DNA of 64,000 bases, from assembly GCA_021234155.1 (NCBI GenBank), contig JAJEKV010000411.1, forward strand, positions 162,096 through 226,095, in the 5' to 3' direction. This document shows positions 47,001 through 60,778 of this stretch, piece after piece. Made by a program: the position numbers and the translations under genes. Origin of the DNA: Isoetes taiwanensis (lineage: Eukaryota > Streptophyta > Lycopodiopsida > Isoetales > Isoetaceae). Within the stretch, counting starts at the first letter, position 1, and every line of letters starts with the position of its first letter. Under the pieces are notes generated by a model, which did not search any database, was not told where the DNA came from, and was given only the letters and a program-made list of their open reading frames with translations.

Positions 47001-48749
47001 TTAGGTCCCCAACAAACTTAGATAAAATTGCAATATTTTGTTGAAGTTCTTAGTTTGTGTAAAATACTACACCATAATGGTTACGACCCAATATTTAACT
47101 TTACATCTTACCATGGTTAGAGCCAAGTCTGAGTATAATTGCAATATACCAAGTATTGTACCACCCATGCATGATAGCACATACATTTAGATACATACAA
47201 AATACCAATGCAATCAAAATAAACCCACATAAACTCCTGCAACGAATGCCATATGCAGCCATGCAACCATAAGATATCTGATGGATGCGAGGGGCTTTAG
47301 AAGATGTAGCAAAAGCTATTGAACGGCCATCAAGCAATGTCCAATGTTACCTAAGTTACTGCATAATTCTTAACTGACTTGAGTGCGCCCTTGTGCACAT
47401 AATCTATCTATTTGAAGGCTACGGATCTTAACATGCGCACTTGGCCCAATATATCCCAATAACTTGGTAAACTTCAGTAAGATCAGAAAATACAATTATT
47501 ACCCCGCCTCTAGTTCCCAATAGAATCATGCTCCAAAAAAAACCGAATCTCATCTTTCCAAAATAACATGCTGAATTTAATGTTAGAATCCAAGTTGGTC
47601 AGATGTAACAAAATGCACAGGAACACCGTGTGAGTAATTATACCTAATGGATGCAACACAGCAACTGTAAGGTGCCAATCAATACCAGGATAAAACATCT
47701 ATAAGCAAATATCCGAACAGAAATAATGTCACTAATTCACAACCATTTTGTAGCACATCCCAAGCTCTAAGACAATAGAAGGGGGAATAGAATACTAGTA
47801 CTCCAATATGAGGGAAAACACTTGTACCATTATACACTAGCTTGAACAAACATCAATCACTAGTAAAGGGAGTATGGTAGGGCCATGTTTCAATTTGAGC
47901 GAGATGACTACTAGGTGTATGGGAACCCTATGCCACAAATATAGAGGAAATTAAGGTAAATGCATCACCATATTTGTTAAATATTAGGCAAAAATTAAGA
48001 GCTAACCTTAGCACTAAACTTAGCTTATATTTTATATATGCCTCCCTCTAGGAAGGCGAGATAGGTCCCATATAATGCATAAGGGCCGGGGGTCCCTATG
48101 CCATAGGGACCCCCCCGCCAACTAATTCAAAACAAAACCAAATATTACAAAGTAAAGTAAATTGCAGTTATGTAAAGCTCGAATTTTTTCCATGAAAGAT
48201 CTTGAGAACTTTTGCCACATATCCTCCTTGAAGATATTTTTGTTTTAGTGAGTTCAAAACTGTTCAATCCGAAAGAATTTGGCGCGATGGCGGTAGAGAT
48301 ATTTGGGAAATAACCCAAAGAAATTTGGATTTGCAATCGCGGGCGAGTAAATTTATGCACAATGTAGATAAACAGCACATGATAATAATCCTTATTTTTT
48401 TACTTTTATAGTTATATTGAATCCAAAAAATGTTGCAAAACAATATGGTAGAGGTCTCACCTTTCATCAGCTTGTAGACAGTATCTATCTTTGAGAGAAG
48501 GCCATTAAAGATTTTGGATAAATCTCAGTAGAAATAGGCACAAGAGCAAGATTCATTCCATTGTATACCAGCGGCCTTAGCCTCCACAACAGCAGTATAC
48601 TTGTGAATGTTTTCTTCCTACAAGACAAATAGGAAGTAAGAAACAAGTTCAACCAAGATATTAAATCAATACAATAAAATTATAGTAAGTCCCAATGATC
48701 CCCAAAGCTCACACCGGTAAAACCAGTGATCCAAAGTGGGGGAATATAT
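44067..48749. repeat. Tandem unit 2
   Basis: Full length. Its 47090-47880 stretch is almost identical to 42400-43190 of unit 1, while 44800-46990 differs by many small changes at CAG/CTG. Confidence 0.9.
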
Positions 48750-51700
48750 AAACCAGCCTAGCCAAAACCTTAAGTTTCAACTAGACATCCAAGAAGCCCT
48801 AGACTAACTAATTAGGACAACTGGATTTATTGGATCCTAAACAGGAAAGCCTTAGAGATCATGGGACCATCATAAAATACAATACATTGTGCCCAATAAT
48901 AGATCGATTATTCTTTTAACAGAGATCACAATGTAAATATACTACTCAGATTAACCTAACCCAGGCTTTACTATACAAAACATTCAAGTAGCAATGATTA
49001 GGAACAGCTAAAATAATTGGACCAAATCCATGCAACAACCACTCTTAGTTCACTTAAAAGATGCACTCATATATTAAGCCTTCAAGCAATATTTTCAGTA
49101 ATAAGCTGAGCAAAACTCATAGCAAATGAGATTTAGTTAAAATAAATTGCAAACATCAAACTTAATGATGCACAACAAAGCAGACAAATAACTTAGATGG
49201 CATGCCGATAAATATCAAATAATATGGACCTGAGGATACTTTACATAGGAAAAACATGATATTTTACAAAAGGAAAAAACAGAAAGATGAGAAAACAATG
49301 ATAGCCATTAGTCTTGATTTCCACGTATACAGATGCAGACACTATTTTTCTTCCAAAGACATGAAATATTGAGACATATTTTTGGTCTATCCAAGGTACA
49401 TCAGAATGAGAACCAAAATTTTATTCAATAATCATATACAAAGGCAACAAAAAGCGTAATAGAAAACAAGTGATAACAATAGTGACTGGGTTTTTCAACT
49501 CAGAGGATGTACTGCAAGTAGAAAGTTAATTACCACATGTCGTACAAAAATTCTGCTGCTCAAAGCAGACTGCTAACTCACCAAATTGAGGTAAACCAGA
49601 AACAAGATTAAAGTTGTGCTCATAAGCTTGAAGAATGAACTGTAAAGCATACCAAATCCATTAATGCATGGGAGAAGGTAGTTCGGTTACCTGCAGCAAA
49701 AATGCACTTGTTAGCCTAAGAAGGGTAAAAATGCATATGCTAGCAGGTAAGCAATGAACCACCTTGGCCTTTCGGCCCTTTACCCACAAATTAATAGAAA
49801 TTACAGAAAAAATCGTCATAATTTAATGATAATTTAACTCAAATTACATTTGAACAATAAACCAAAATACTTGAGAATTAAAAGAATTTCAAGATCCGAA
49901 TGCCCATTGAGGTTGTATGCTAGATAAAGGAAGACATATCGGATAATTAAGCGGATGGTCTGAGAAAAAAAAAATGTAACCATAAAGTCATATATCAGGG
50001 AAATTCCAGCCCAAACTAATATTCCTAAGGACAGGTTCTAATTCAGTGATGGCACAACCCTAGCTAATAAACCAATAAATCAGAGAACTAGAGTAAAATC
50101 ATAAACCAAAGGGGTGGCACTCCACTTAAGCAGGCGGTTGGGTGAACTGGGGTGGAACTACAGGCCATGTTAAGTAAAATATTGAGAAACTAGCCAAGAG
50201 TAACCATAGCAGATCTGAGACCAAAAAGCACATAAGTCTGACTTAAAAATGCAATGTACAGTTTAAGATTCAAGGCCAACATAAACAGTCAGCTAGAGAT
50301 GGTTATAATGTGAAGGAAATCAGTACATTTATGGATCATAAAGAGCAAGATTATCTGATACCAATCAGTTAAACAGGAAATGCCCATATATCATATTGCT
50401 GGAGCTAGCACATGCACAATGTTATGGATTAAGCAGATGCAACATGCTGAAAACATATTAAACCATGGCAGATAAAGATGTAATACCAGACAATAAAAGC
50501 AGGCCTAAGGGGCCAATCCCAGAATAAGACTAACACTACTAGGCTCAAAGATCTAAGCATGATTATATGATACAAATCATTTAAACAGGAAATGCCCATA
50601 TACCATATTGCTGGAGCTAGCACATGCAAAATGTTATGGATTAAGCTGGAGATGCATCATGTGAAAACCCATTAAACCATGGCGGATAAAGATGTAATAC
50701 CGGACTATAGAAGCATAGGACTAAAGGGGGGAAACAAATGCAGATAGTTAGTAATCCAATATACAAAACCTTGGTCAATCTTATGCCCTCAAAGATATAA
50801 ACACAAGATATCTAGATAATTAAGGAAACTACAAAGGGTGCAACAAATAGTGGATAAGAGAAAAGCTCAATAAATACTAACGGAAATGTATAAAGTGAAC
50901 ATCATCAGCCCAAAACATGTGGATTACAAGGAGAACATGGAAATCGAAGTTAAATGGAGTAGGAAACCCTTGAAATTAAATGGAGAAGGAAAACTAAATT
51001 AAATGGAGATATAAATCTTTGGAAACAGCATTTAAGCAAATTTATTCGAACAAAACCAACAATAATACTGAAATAGAGGAAACCATAACTAAAACAGGCC
51101 TAGCTTATGCATAAAGAGTACATACTTTTGCTATAAACCTTAATAACCCGAAAAAATTTGGAAAGTAGAAAATCGATTCAATAGTAGTGGTGTAAGAATT
51201 TAAATTCTAAATATAAAGGGAGACCGATTTGGTCAGTATGTCTCCTTTAATCGCCATCTTCAATGGAATTGGATAAGGCCACAATATCTAAGTTGCCGGT
51301 AGATGCCTCCACACCCTTTGAAATCTTGCCGCCCTCAGGCCTTTATTATGAGCCCCCCAGCACTCGCCATCTTTGCTCATGGATCAAATGCAATATAGAA
51401 AGGGAGAAATACCATATTTATAGATCTGTCTCTGCCCTAATGCCACCGCATTGCTTAGAACTAAGCTAATAAAATGTGCTTATTACTTAATCAGAAAGAT
51501 TAAAGTGATGCTGGAGTCTAGTTACCTGTACCGGTCAGTATCAATCCGTCAGCATGATATTATAGTCCGAATCGTATCAGAGCGTGGACACATCAGCAAA
51601 AGGTGGATGAAAGCTATGCCACAATCCAGAGTCTTCTACCGGCGGCAGCCGGAATGCGTCTCATACTTAGGTTTCTGTTAGTAAGTTAGGGTTTCGTCCC

Positions 51701-52710
51701 CAACAAACTTAGATAAAAATTGCAATATTTTGTTGAAGTTCGCAAGCTGTGTAAAATACTACACCATAATGGTTACGACCCAATATTTAACTTTACATCT
51801 TACCATGGTTAGAGCCAAGTCTGAGTATAATTGCAATATACCAAGTATTGTACCACCCATGCATGATAGCACATACATTTAGATACATACAAAATACCAA
51901 TGCAATCAAAATAAACCCACATAAACTCCTGCAACGAATGCCATATGCAGCCATGCAACCATAAGATATACAGTGGATGCGAGGGGCTTTAGAAGATGTA
52001 GCAAAAGCTATTGAACGGCCATCAAGCAATGTCCAATGTTACCTAAGTTCCGTGATAATTCTTAAGCCCGACTTGAGTGCCCTTGTGCACATAATCTATC
52101 TATTTGAAGGCTACGGATCTTAACATGACTTGGCCCAATATATCCCAATAACTTGGTAAACTTCAGTAAGATCAGGAAAATACAATTATTACCCCCTCTA
52201 GTTCCCAATAGAATCATGCTCCAAAACCGAATCTCATCTTTCCAAAATAACATCTTGAATTTAATGTTAGAATCCAAGTTGGTCGATGTAACAAAATGCA
52301 CGTGGAACACCGTGTGTGAGTAATTATACCTAATGGATGCAACACAAAGAATCGTAAGGTGCCAATCAATACCGAGGATAAAACATCTATAAGCAAATAT
52401 CCGAACGTAAATAATGTCACTAATTCACAACCATTTTGTAGCACATCCCAAGCTCTAAGACAATAGAAGGGGAATAGAATACTAGTACTCAATATGAGGA
52501 AAACACTTGTACCATTATACACTAGCTTGAACAAACATCAATCACTAGTAAAGGGAGTATGAGCCGAGGGCCATGTTTCAATTTGAGCAGATGACTACTA
52601 GGTGTATGGGAACCCTATGCCACAAATATAGAGGAAATTAAGGTAAATGCATCACCATATTTGTTAAATATTAGGCAAAATTAAGAGCTAACCTTAGCAC
52701 TAAACTTAGC
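48750..52710. repeat. Tandem unit 3, truncated on the right
   Basis: Lacks about the last 730 bp of the unit. The truncation point is the junction with the LINE at 52711; the missing part was not found on the far side of the LINE. Confidence 0.88.
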
Positions 52711-55700
52711 AGAAGGACGCAGAAGCACGCAGAGAACAAAATGATTTCAGAGTAAAAGGCGGACGGGGCAAGATACGGGACAGAGAGGCTATGCCTCCGC
52801 CGTACACCAGGATAGCGAGGGCTAGACCCACCAACTGGTAACCCGGACCACCATAAACTCATCAACGCATGGAGAGCGCATATGACTTGTACGCCCGGGT
52901 ATGAAGAATACCTCCACCATCAATTACCGATGTATGGCAACATGTGAGTAAAAGGTGGACGGGAACAAGATACGGACATGCTGAGGCTAAGCCTCCGCCA
53001 GACACGAGTGATAGCGAGGGCAAGACCCACCAACCGGTAACCGGACCACTAAAAACTCAATATAACTAACGGTACAATATATGTATGAAGAATACCCCAG
53101 AGGATGAAACTGCCGACACCAGGGATCGGGAAAAGTATGGACAAGGGGGGGTTTACCACCCACCACAGACTAAGGAGCACGAGCACAGCACAACAGAACG
53201 ATACATGCACAGAAATACAGGAACGCAGAACCACAAAAATACTAGCGCAATCAATACAGACAAGCATCTAACCAACCACTCGGTTCGAAAACCGAGAGGA
53301 TCAACCTTGGGCAACGGATTTAAAGAACCGAGTGACAACAAAAAGGGACTGACTAAACTAATTAGGGCCTTTTGAATTTTGAATTTTAAAATTTGAAATT
53401 CAAATCGAAAGCAGAATCGCCAATAAAAATACCGTTTAGAAGCAAAGAAATATATATAGTCTTAGGGGAAACGGCGGTTACTCCACAAGCAAGAGTCTAG
53501 CACTAACGCACCGCTTAGAGTCCCCGCACGTGATTCTCTTGCAAACGAGGGCGATGGTCGATAGCATCAACCGCAGCCGCCAGAGGAGATTGAGGCGTAA
53601 GAGAGCCGGTGAGCCAACAAGACCTTAGGGACTTTTGGCACAAATGGATAAGCGGCTAGAGGCAAAGATCCCGAATCGGATGCACTCAACGCACACGAGA
53701 CTTGTAACAAACAATAAAGCACCATCACTAGCATGGACGTGAGAGTAGGAGGGATGGAGAAGATGAACGAGGAAATGCAAACAAAGAATGGACGAGATCA
53801 AGAGGAGAAAGCAAAGATCCCGCAAAAGGTTGGTTGAACTAGAGAAATCAAATGTTGATTTGGATGCATGGGATTCATATGATAGGATAAAACCACATTT
53901 ATTGGAATATGAGGAGCGTAATAAGATTAAACATGATGTTAGGCTAATTGGGATAGCGTGAGAGGCCTAATGAGGATATATATCGAAGTTACCGCAGTGG
54001 TGATAGAGACGGTGTTCAAGGAACACTGGGCGCCATCACAAAGCCCTCCGACGGGACAATGGAGGGGGAGATCGAGGCACATAAACCTGACATTGAGGGA
54101 CATGGCAACCAAGGAGAGGATCTTGCGGATGGGATCCGTGATCGAGGAATGGAATCAAAGTACGTGAGGTACTAACAAAGGATGCGTAGACAGGGCTACA
54201 CAGGAATTGGCCAAAGCCGTGGAACCGAACCAAGCAGGATACAAGGTGGGTCAAGAATGGCAAGGTATACATACACAAAAGGGTAAGAGAGCAAGGGACT
54301 CAACCGCAGAGCGCACGGAAGGGTCGCAGGGGGTAGCAAAACCAACGGGGCAGAGAAGGAAAATTCACATCTCGGAAATCCATACAACCGATGCAAGAGA
54401 TGCAAGAGAATGTAATGCAGAGAGGGCACTAAGAGCAATCACGGTAGAAGGGAGCCGTAATAAGAGCAATAGAGGAAGCTTGAAACGGGAAACGAAGAGC
54501 GAACAAATCGTTGGCTCGGGGCCAACTCCTACAATGAGAACCAGGGGAGGCCAAGGAGAATGGGGAATGGCACGGAAAACATGGAGACCCTCGGCGAGCA
54601 ACTGGGGAAAAGATCACTGACATTATGGTACCGGAACCTGCATCGCACCCATGGATGATGGAGAAAGATCGAAGGTGCCCATGGTCGTGACATAATATGT
54701 TTGGCAGAGACATGGAGCATAACACCAAAAAGGCTTTGAGGGAGGAAGGGTACCCAGCTGTTTACATGTTGGAAAGACAGGGATTTCAAGAAAGGGAGAG
54801 GGAGTGTGTGCCCCGCTTGTTATATAAAGAATAAAAGGTTCACAATGCATGTATGTTACATTCAGATATCAATAAAAGATATATGGTTTTGAATATTCAA
54901 TTGAAAAAAAAATAAACAAGAGGTAGTTCTGGATAATTGCATATTACCCGCCAAACAAAATAATTCGGAATTGTTGGAACTGGGAGAAAACATAACGAAA
55001 TGGAAGGGACAAGGACCAATGATTATAGTAGGAGATCTAAAATGCCGTAAAACCGCATAGGAACAAGCACAAATTACATGCAGATGAGAAAGATGGTCGG
55101 ATAGTGTACACGGCGAGGACACAGGAATGGCAGAGGGATACGTAAGATAAGGCTGAGGTCAACGCTTAGGGGGTGAGCTATTTTTGGAAGTCTCAGACGG
55201 GGCAATCAGGGGTGATCATAGCTAATGGCACAAAAAGATGGAGGGATCGGGGAGGTTTTACGAGCCAAAAACTCCCACATGGTAAGAGCATAGTGGATTA
55301 TATAATTCGATCGACCAAGCAAAGAGAAAAGGTAGAAGGGCTAATGCTGTGAATGGCCGATTTGGGAAAAGGGAAAGCCATAGACCGATCAAACTAACAT
55401 TTAGATTGGATGAGACGCCACAAAAGGATGGCATGTAAACAAAGAAGGATAACAAAGACGGGGGTAAGAATTCAATTCCGTGAAAAGGTACGCAGTAAAC
55501 CTTTACCCAAATGATCAAGGATGAAATGGGAAAATGGGACTGGGGAACACAATGCAATTGACAATGGGAATACCCTCAATGACATAATGATAAGGGTAGC
55601 AGCAGATGTGTTTGGGAGAAGGATCAAAATTAGGAAGAACGGGGGCATCAGAGCTTTCAAGATGGTATGATGACGAAAAGAGAACACAAGAGGAAATTGA

Positions 55701-58149
55701 GAAAGCATAAGGGAGGGAGACATACCGAGAAGAGAAGGCAGCATACTTAAGGTTACTAAAGAAGAAAAGATACGATAACCGCTACAAAGACTAATGGTAC
55801 ATGGGAAAATCACGAGGAAACAGCCTCAAGATTCGGAAAGGATTCAAAACAAAGGAAGGGGGTAGTAAATGTAAAAGCAAGGGACGAACAAGATGACATT
55901 GGAACCGAGGGATGGGGGAGACATATTCGGACAAATTATACAAGAGTTGGGCGCCACGGGTACTAATACCAATACTGACATGACCTAATGGACCATGCTT
56001 CAATATGTTGGAAGTAATGCTAGCCCTAAAACAAATGGCTAATCACAAAGCACAGTTATTTATACCTACCGACCGTGGAATTGCTGAAATGCGCCTTGTG
56101 TAAAATAAGCGCACAGTAATGTACATTTTTAGCGGCATCATACATACGGGGCCCCAGAATGTGATGGACATACAATGAGTCATACCCCTACATATGAGGG
56201 GAATAAAAAGATCCAGGAACTATAGGACGATAATGGTAAGCTCGATTTTCAGAAAATGGTTTGGAAAGGTAATCGGATAACAAACTAAAAAGAAATGGGC
56301 GAGGAAGGAAATGTGAGAGCACAAGGGCAAACTGGTTCGCACGAGCACTCAACCACGAATCATCTCGCGGACCCTTCGGATACTAATAGAGCGTAACGTT
56401 TACGGAAAGAAAATAATCCGGCCTTTGTAGATTCTGAAAAAGCCGCTTGACACAACCCGGAGAGAGAAGTCGCTAAAAAAGACCCATGGATATGCAGCCC
56501 GCCGAAGCATGGTAGGATCGACGTAAGACTGTACCACAAGGTGTATGCAAAGATGGAAAGTGAAGGACAGCTGATAATATGTGACACAGGTGTAGAAGGT
56601 GGATGCCCGCTATCCCCAACCCTATTTGAATATACATAGATGCACTACAGGGATACATACATCAACAAAGGGACGAGTATGCCCCCACATCGGGAGACAC
56701 TAAGGTACCAATAATGCTATATGCGGACGATCTGGTATGATGGCAACAAAAACAAAGGAATGCACATTGCTCAAAATCCCGGAACAATTTTGTGAAGATA
56801 CGGAGCTATCACAGTGAACCTAGCAAAACAAAGATAGTAATCTTTGGACCCGTGAACAAGGCATAAACCCTTCCAGGATATAAAGAGAAGGAGATAGAGG
56901 AAGCAAATGTATCTGATATCTAGGTTATGATGCACATGGCACAGGGAAGTGGGCCAAAGGGGTTAACGCTTGCATTCCAATCAGCTATAGGAAGTTACTT
57001 TAATATGAAAACTTCGTAATGTAAGCCGAATAACGGATTGGGACATCAAATGCTACCTATTTAGTGCAGCGGTAGCCACCACCCGTTGTACGAGCGAGAA
57101 GCATGGGGGCAGGGCCTAACAGAGAAGAACCGAAAAGCAGGGAAGGAATTTTAGACAATGGCACGCATGAAATTGTGGCAAGGACAAAACAACACCGACA
57201 ATCATGGTCCTCGAAACAGGGCAAAGGCCAATGGAAGTGAGAGCATGGGAGAGAACCATAAGATACCTGCTCAGAGACAACGCTGGAGACATCCAAGGGA
57301 AACTGTCCAGCAAAGCATTGCAATCACCGAATCAGCAAAGTCACACATCCTTGAAGGCACTGGATGGTTCAGAGAGGTGGCAACATGGACCAGGAAGATG
57401 GGACTAAACCTGAGTAACCTGATAGAAGAAGAGCAGTGGAATGAGGATTGGACAGACATAGCGACGAGAGCATGGCTGCAGAGACACACAGGACCCAAGA
57501 CAGACTGGCTCGTACAAGTTTTTTAATCCAGACCAACAGATGGGACACCAGGTGTACCGGGATAACATATTGGGGAAGAACAAGGGACATAATCGGTCGA
57601 TTCAGGATGGGAAGCCACGACCTAAGAATCGAAAAAAGGATGATGGAGAGGGATAGACAAGGAGGATAGGATATGACAATATGTGATGTGGGGAATAGAG
57701 GATGAAAACCATATGATTAACGACCGCCCGATCTATGGGGACAATGGGATGTATATAGAAATATAAAGTGGGGGGAACCAATCCACAGGATGATGACGAT
57801 GACGGAATCGTTACAGGATCTGGCAGATGCGATCCAAAGAATGATGACCAGACACAGAGAGGTACACAGTGAAAGAGGGCTTGTAATATGATCTGTACAA
57901 TACGGGTCATATAGCCCCACACAAATTGCTCAGCTAAAAGCTGATTGATAACGACGCATCACTGCACGGCCAAGAAGCCGAGGTAAAGCAGGGTGCTGGT
58001 ATTAAAGGAAAAAAGTCAGCCTTCCGAAAAGGCTACATAAAAACAGCGTGATGTGCTAGTAGCACCCTTGTAGGGAGCTCGCCCATGCTACACAAGTCCA
58101 GGGGCCTTACGGCACAAAGGACATAAATGTATTCTATTCTATTCTATTC

Positions 58150-58150
<1 letters not shown>
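52711..58150 (+). mobile_element. LINE with tandem 5' monomers and (ATTCT)n tail
   Basis: Two 5' monomers, then ORF1-like remains (RHINLTLRDMATKERILRMG near 54075), endonuclease motifs (IICLAETW near 54688; PMIIVGDLKCR near 55015), reverse transcriptase GCPLSPTLFEY (56601) and LYADDLV (56716), and a C-terminal FRMGSHDLRIEK (57602) with EDENHM. The 3' end is GGCACAAAGGACATAAATG plus (ATTCT)4. Heavily frame-broken. It adjoins the truncated third tandem unit, so it inserted there or captured the break. Confidence 0.8.
52752..53110 (+). repeat. Two tandem monomers at the LINE 5' end
   Basis: GTAAAAGG(C/T)GGACGG...AAGATACGG...GCCTCCGCC...GATAGCGAGGGC...AGACCCACCAAC...GGTAACC starts at 52752 and again at 52948, a 196-bp period. 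Tandem 5' monomers act as promoters in some mammalian L1 families; a promoter role here is inference. Confidence 0.8.
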
Positions 58151-58180
<30 letters not shown>

Positions 58181-58182
58181 TT
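58131..58182. repeat. LINE tail (ATTCT)4 followed by (AT)n and (GT)n
   Basis: ATTCT x4 at 58131-58150, AT repeats to 58166 and GT repeats to about 58182. Some LINE clades end in short tandem motifs instead of poly(A). Confidence 0.95.
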
Positions 58183-59200
58183 ATGAAATTTTGGATTGGT
58201 AACTCTTTGGACCCTATTGGAATATGCTGTACCTTATTACTTATTAAATACAAAAAAAATTCCCTTGATGAGTACAACAGAATTGTTTTTTTTATGACAT
58301 CCTCTTCCAAAGCATTAAAGTTAGAATATAGTGGAATTACAAAATGTTCTCTATTCATTCCAACTATGTTGCAGAGGAAACAATTTGGGAATATGAGGAC
58401 AGAATCACCGATATGGTTAGGAGAGACGACCCCGGACCACCGGATCAAGACTATGGCCAGAGATATGGTGAATATCCAGAGTGGGATGAAGGCTATGGGG
58501 TCGAGACACCACCACCAGAACCCTATGACCCTGACAAAGGGCTGGAGATAATTAACATCCTCAGGGATCGAGCTTTCGAGGATCTGAAGATGACCCTGTG
58601 TCGTACCACAGGACCATTGAATATGACCAGGCACGAAGCCTCGAGGACGCCAAACGACCACCTTTGGCAACTCTTTTATGCTATGAAGCTCTTTTAACCT
58701 TCTGATTATCAGCCCAACATGGGAGTACCAAGCGGCCATTGTCCAAGCCCTGGCACGCTATAAACTCGTCCGAGTCAGCTGGGAGAGTACTCTTCTGCAT
58801 CCTCGGTAACCCCTTAGCCAACCCCTAGGCTGGGTCTCTTCGTTATATATTTTCTTTGTTATGTTTACAGGTGCAAGTAGAACTTTAAAATTTCCCATTG
58901 TATCATACCTACTTTTGTCTAAATCCATGTATCAATCAACCCGTTGTTGTACTCAACTTGAATGAAATACAAATATTGTTTTCTTCGCTTGTATATACTT
59001 TTGTCTCAATTAACTTGAAAAGGGAGAGTACATTAATGTAAATCTGCTTATATATTCATGGATGCTTCCTATAGACGGTGTAATAAAACGCCGCCATAAA
59101 CACCTCCAACGCAAAGAGGGCTCACCCGAACAAGAATTGATGATAATGAAAAAGGCAACTTGGCTAATTGGTGTGCCTATGTTTTGCATACCAATCCATC
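58183..59200 (+). other. Unassigned region with one 117-codon frame
   Basis: Frame 58344-58697 contains YVAEETIWEYEDRITDMVRR and an acidic, proline-rich tail. The EETIWEYEDRI piece faintly resembles the end of a retroelement chromodomain, but too little remains to claim it. The rest has no feature. Confidence 0.3.
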
Positions 59201-59519
59201 GCCACATACCTGGGGAGGACGGACCAGGAATTGCCTCATGACCATTGAGTCCACCCGCACAACAGCTCCTCTCCTCCCGTAGCTAGCCCCCTGCACTGCA
59301 CAAAGGAGAGAACCCATGCTAAGCGCCATCCAAGTTCCTCTAAGGATAGCGCCCGGTGTCCTCACATTCAACCACCCGGATTCTTTCGGGTCCTCGCTAT
59401 CGACAAGTGACCATTCAAGGCGAAGGATAAAGAATACCAAAACCGTGGATACTGCCCATCACTAGTATATGGAAGAACCTTAAGTTGGCTCGGGCTTTGA
59501 TGGGAAGTCTCGAGGAGGC

Positions 59520-60180
59520 TTGAATGCGAATCTGGTTGGACGAAAATGAAGGAATTGGGAAGTCCTATGGAATGACAGAAAGATACAGGGAAGGTCGCCA
59601 CCACCAATCTTACTACGAGCTGCCCGTATTTGGTGGAAGGGTTACCGCAGCTAAGCACTTGGACGTGAGGATGCGGTTCACGAGGTTCGCTAAAGCTTTT
59701 AAATCGCATTACGCGCCCTCGCGGCGCACAAATGCCAGCAGATTCAGACCTTCTAGGGTTGGAACAGAAGGGCATGTCCGCAGGCCTACACCGCCAATTC
59801 ATGCGCGCTTAAGGTTGTATGTACCAGAATGAATGAGAAAAGGGGCGAGGGCTACGATTGAAGGGTTGGCCCCATCCATTAAACGCATGGTCAAGGCCAT
59901 AGACCCAAAGTCAGTAGAGTGAGGCTGAAGCCAAGGCATTAAGCCTTGAGGAAGACACGCCAAGGGAACCAAAGATCCACTGACCGCTTCTTACCCGCAC
60001 CACGTCAGCCTACACCTTACAAACCCCTGTTCGCCAGTCCGGGCCCCTCAAAGACAATTCCTACGGGCCCGGGGAGAAGAAAGTCGCCTTTAACACGCGG
60101 ATAAGCAGAACAATGCGGTAAGAAAGTTCGGGCCTCTTACACCATTCCTAAAGAGGCTGTGAGAACAGCTCAGCCGGATA
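59520..60180 (+). pseudogene. Chromovirus gag (C-terminal half)
   Basis: Read through frame changes, 59780-59970 contains CPQAYTANS then EGLAPSIKRMVKAIDPKSVE and EAKALSLEED, the gag pattern of 'F..GL.P.I...V....P.....A...A'. The capsid shell protein of the element. The N-terminus and zinc knuckle could not be placed. Confidence 0.6.
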
Positions 60181-60414
60181 AGGCATGCTACGGTGCATGA
60201 GGCCTGGACACTTCATGCGAATTGCCGTATCGCCACGCAGAGATCGCCTAACTGGCTATGGCCGGAGGATTGGGAAGATCTGAGTCCAATCTTGCCGCGG
60301 AGAACGAGGCTCCCGAAAGTACATTCATGGAAAGGCCTCATATTCTTGCCGCCATAGAAGAAAAAGTAACCTGAAAGTCAGCTTTACGTTATTTCTACAA
60401 TAGGCCAAGTAGAC

Positions 60415-60700
60415 AAGAAGCCCTTCATAATTTTGATGGACACGGCTTAGTACCCATAATTTTGCTTCTCCTAGAATGGCCCAGGTATCGCCAGCTGGAA
60501 ACGTTGAGATCCCGACCTAAGCCACTCACATTAGCCACCGGTAAGATCGTATACACTCATGGCGCCGTGATAACCTTTAAAATCACGGTTGCAAAAACCA
60601 GCGATTGCCTTGGTGCCGAAGTTAATGGACATTGGCAAAATATGATCTTATTGTGGGAATGGAATTTTTAGCATCCGCCAAGGCCCACATAGGCGTGAGA
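60415..60700 (+). pseudogene. Chromovirus protease
   Basis: PFIILMDTA (60422) holds the DT of the aspartic active site, but the usual GA/GS following is lost at a stop. Later LTLATGKIVYTHGAVITFKI and a stretch like 'LIVGMEFLASAKAHIGV' (60650-60700) complete the retropepsin fold. Frame is broken in several places. Confidence 0.6.
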
Positions 60701-60778
60701 AACGGAGGTCACCTTCAATGCCGCTAATGGAGCACGTTAGACGATAAAAGGTGATTCATTACACTCGGCCTGCGATCA

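Larger units (their letters stand above)
39378..52710. repeat. Tandem array, 2.85 copies of a 4.69-kb unit
   Basis: Units start at the same phrase (AAACC...CCTAGCCAAAACCTTA) at 39378, 44067 and 48750: 4689, 4683 and 3961 bp. The third is cut after CACTAAACTTAGC at 52710, where the LINE begins. AT-rich, with no long frame and no TE protein motif on either strand. The copies are near identical over long stretches; differences cluster at CAG/CTG and CG sites. Confidence 0.93.

Noticed and set aside
39378..52710. Array read as CRISPR or phage-like tandem repeats
   Set aside because: Units are kilobases long with no short repeat/spacer pattern, and the genome is eukaryotic.
54196..55813. Many minus-strand frames of 75-113 codons
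   Set aside because: All lie opposite the plus-strand LINE, and their Leu/Pro/Ser-rich content is typical of antisense reading.
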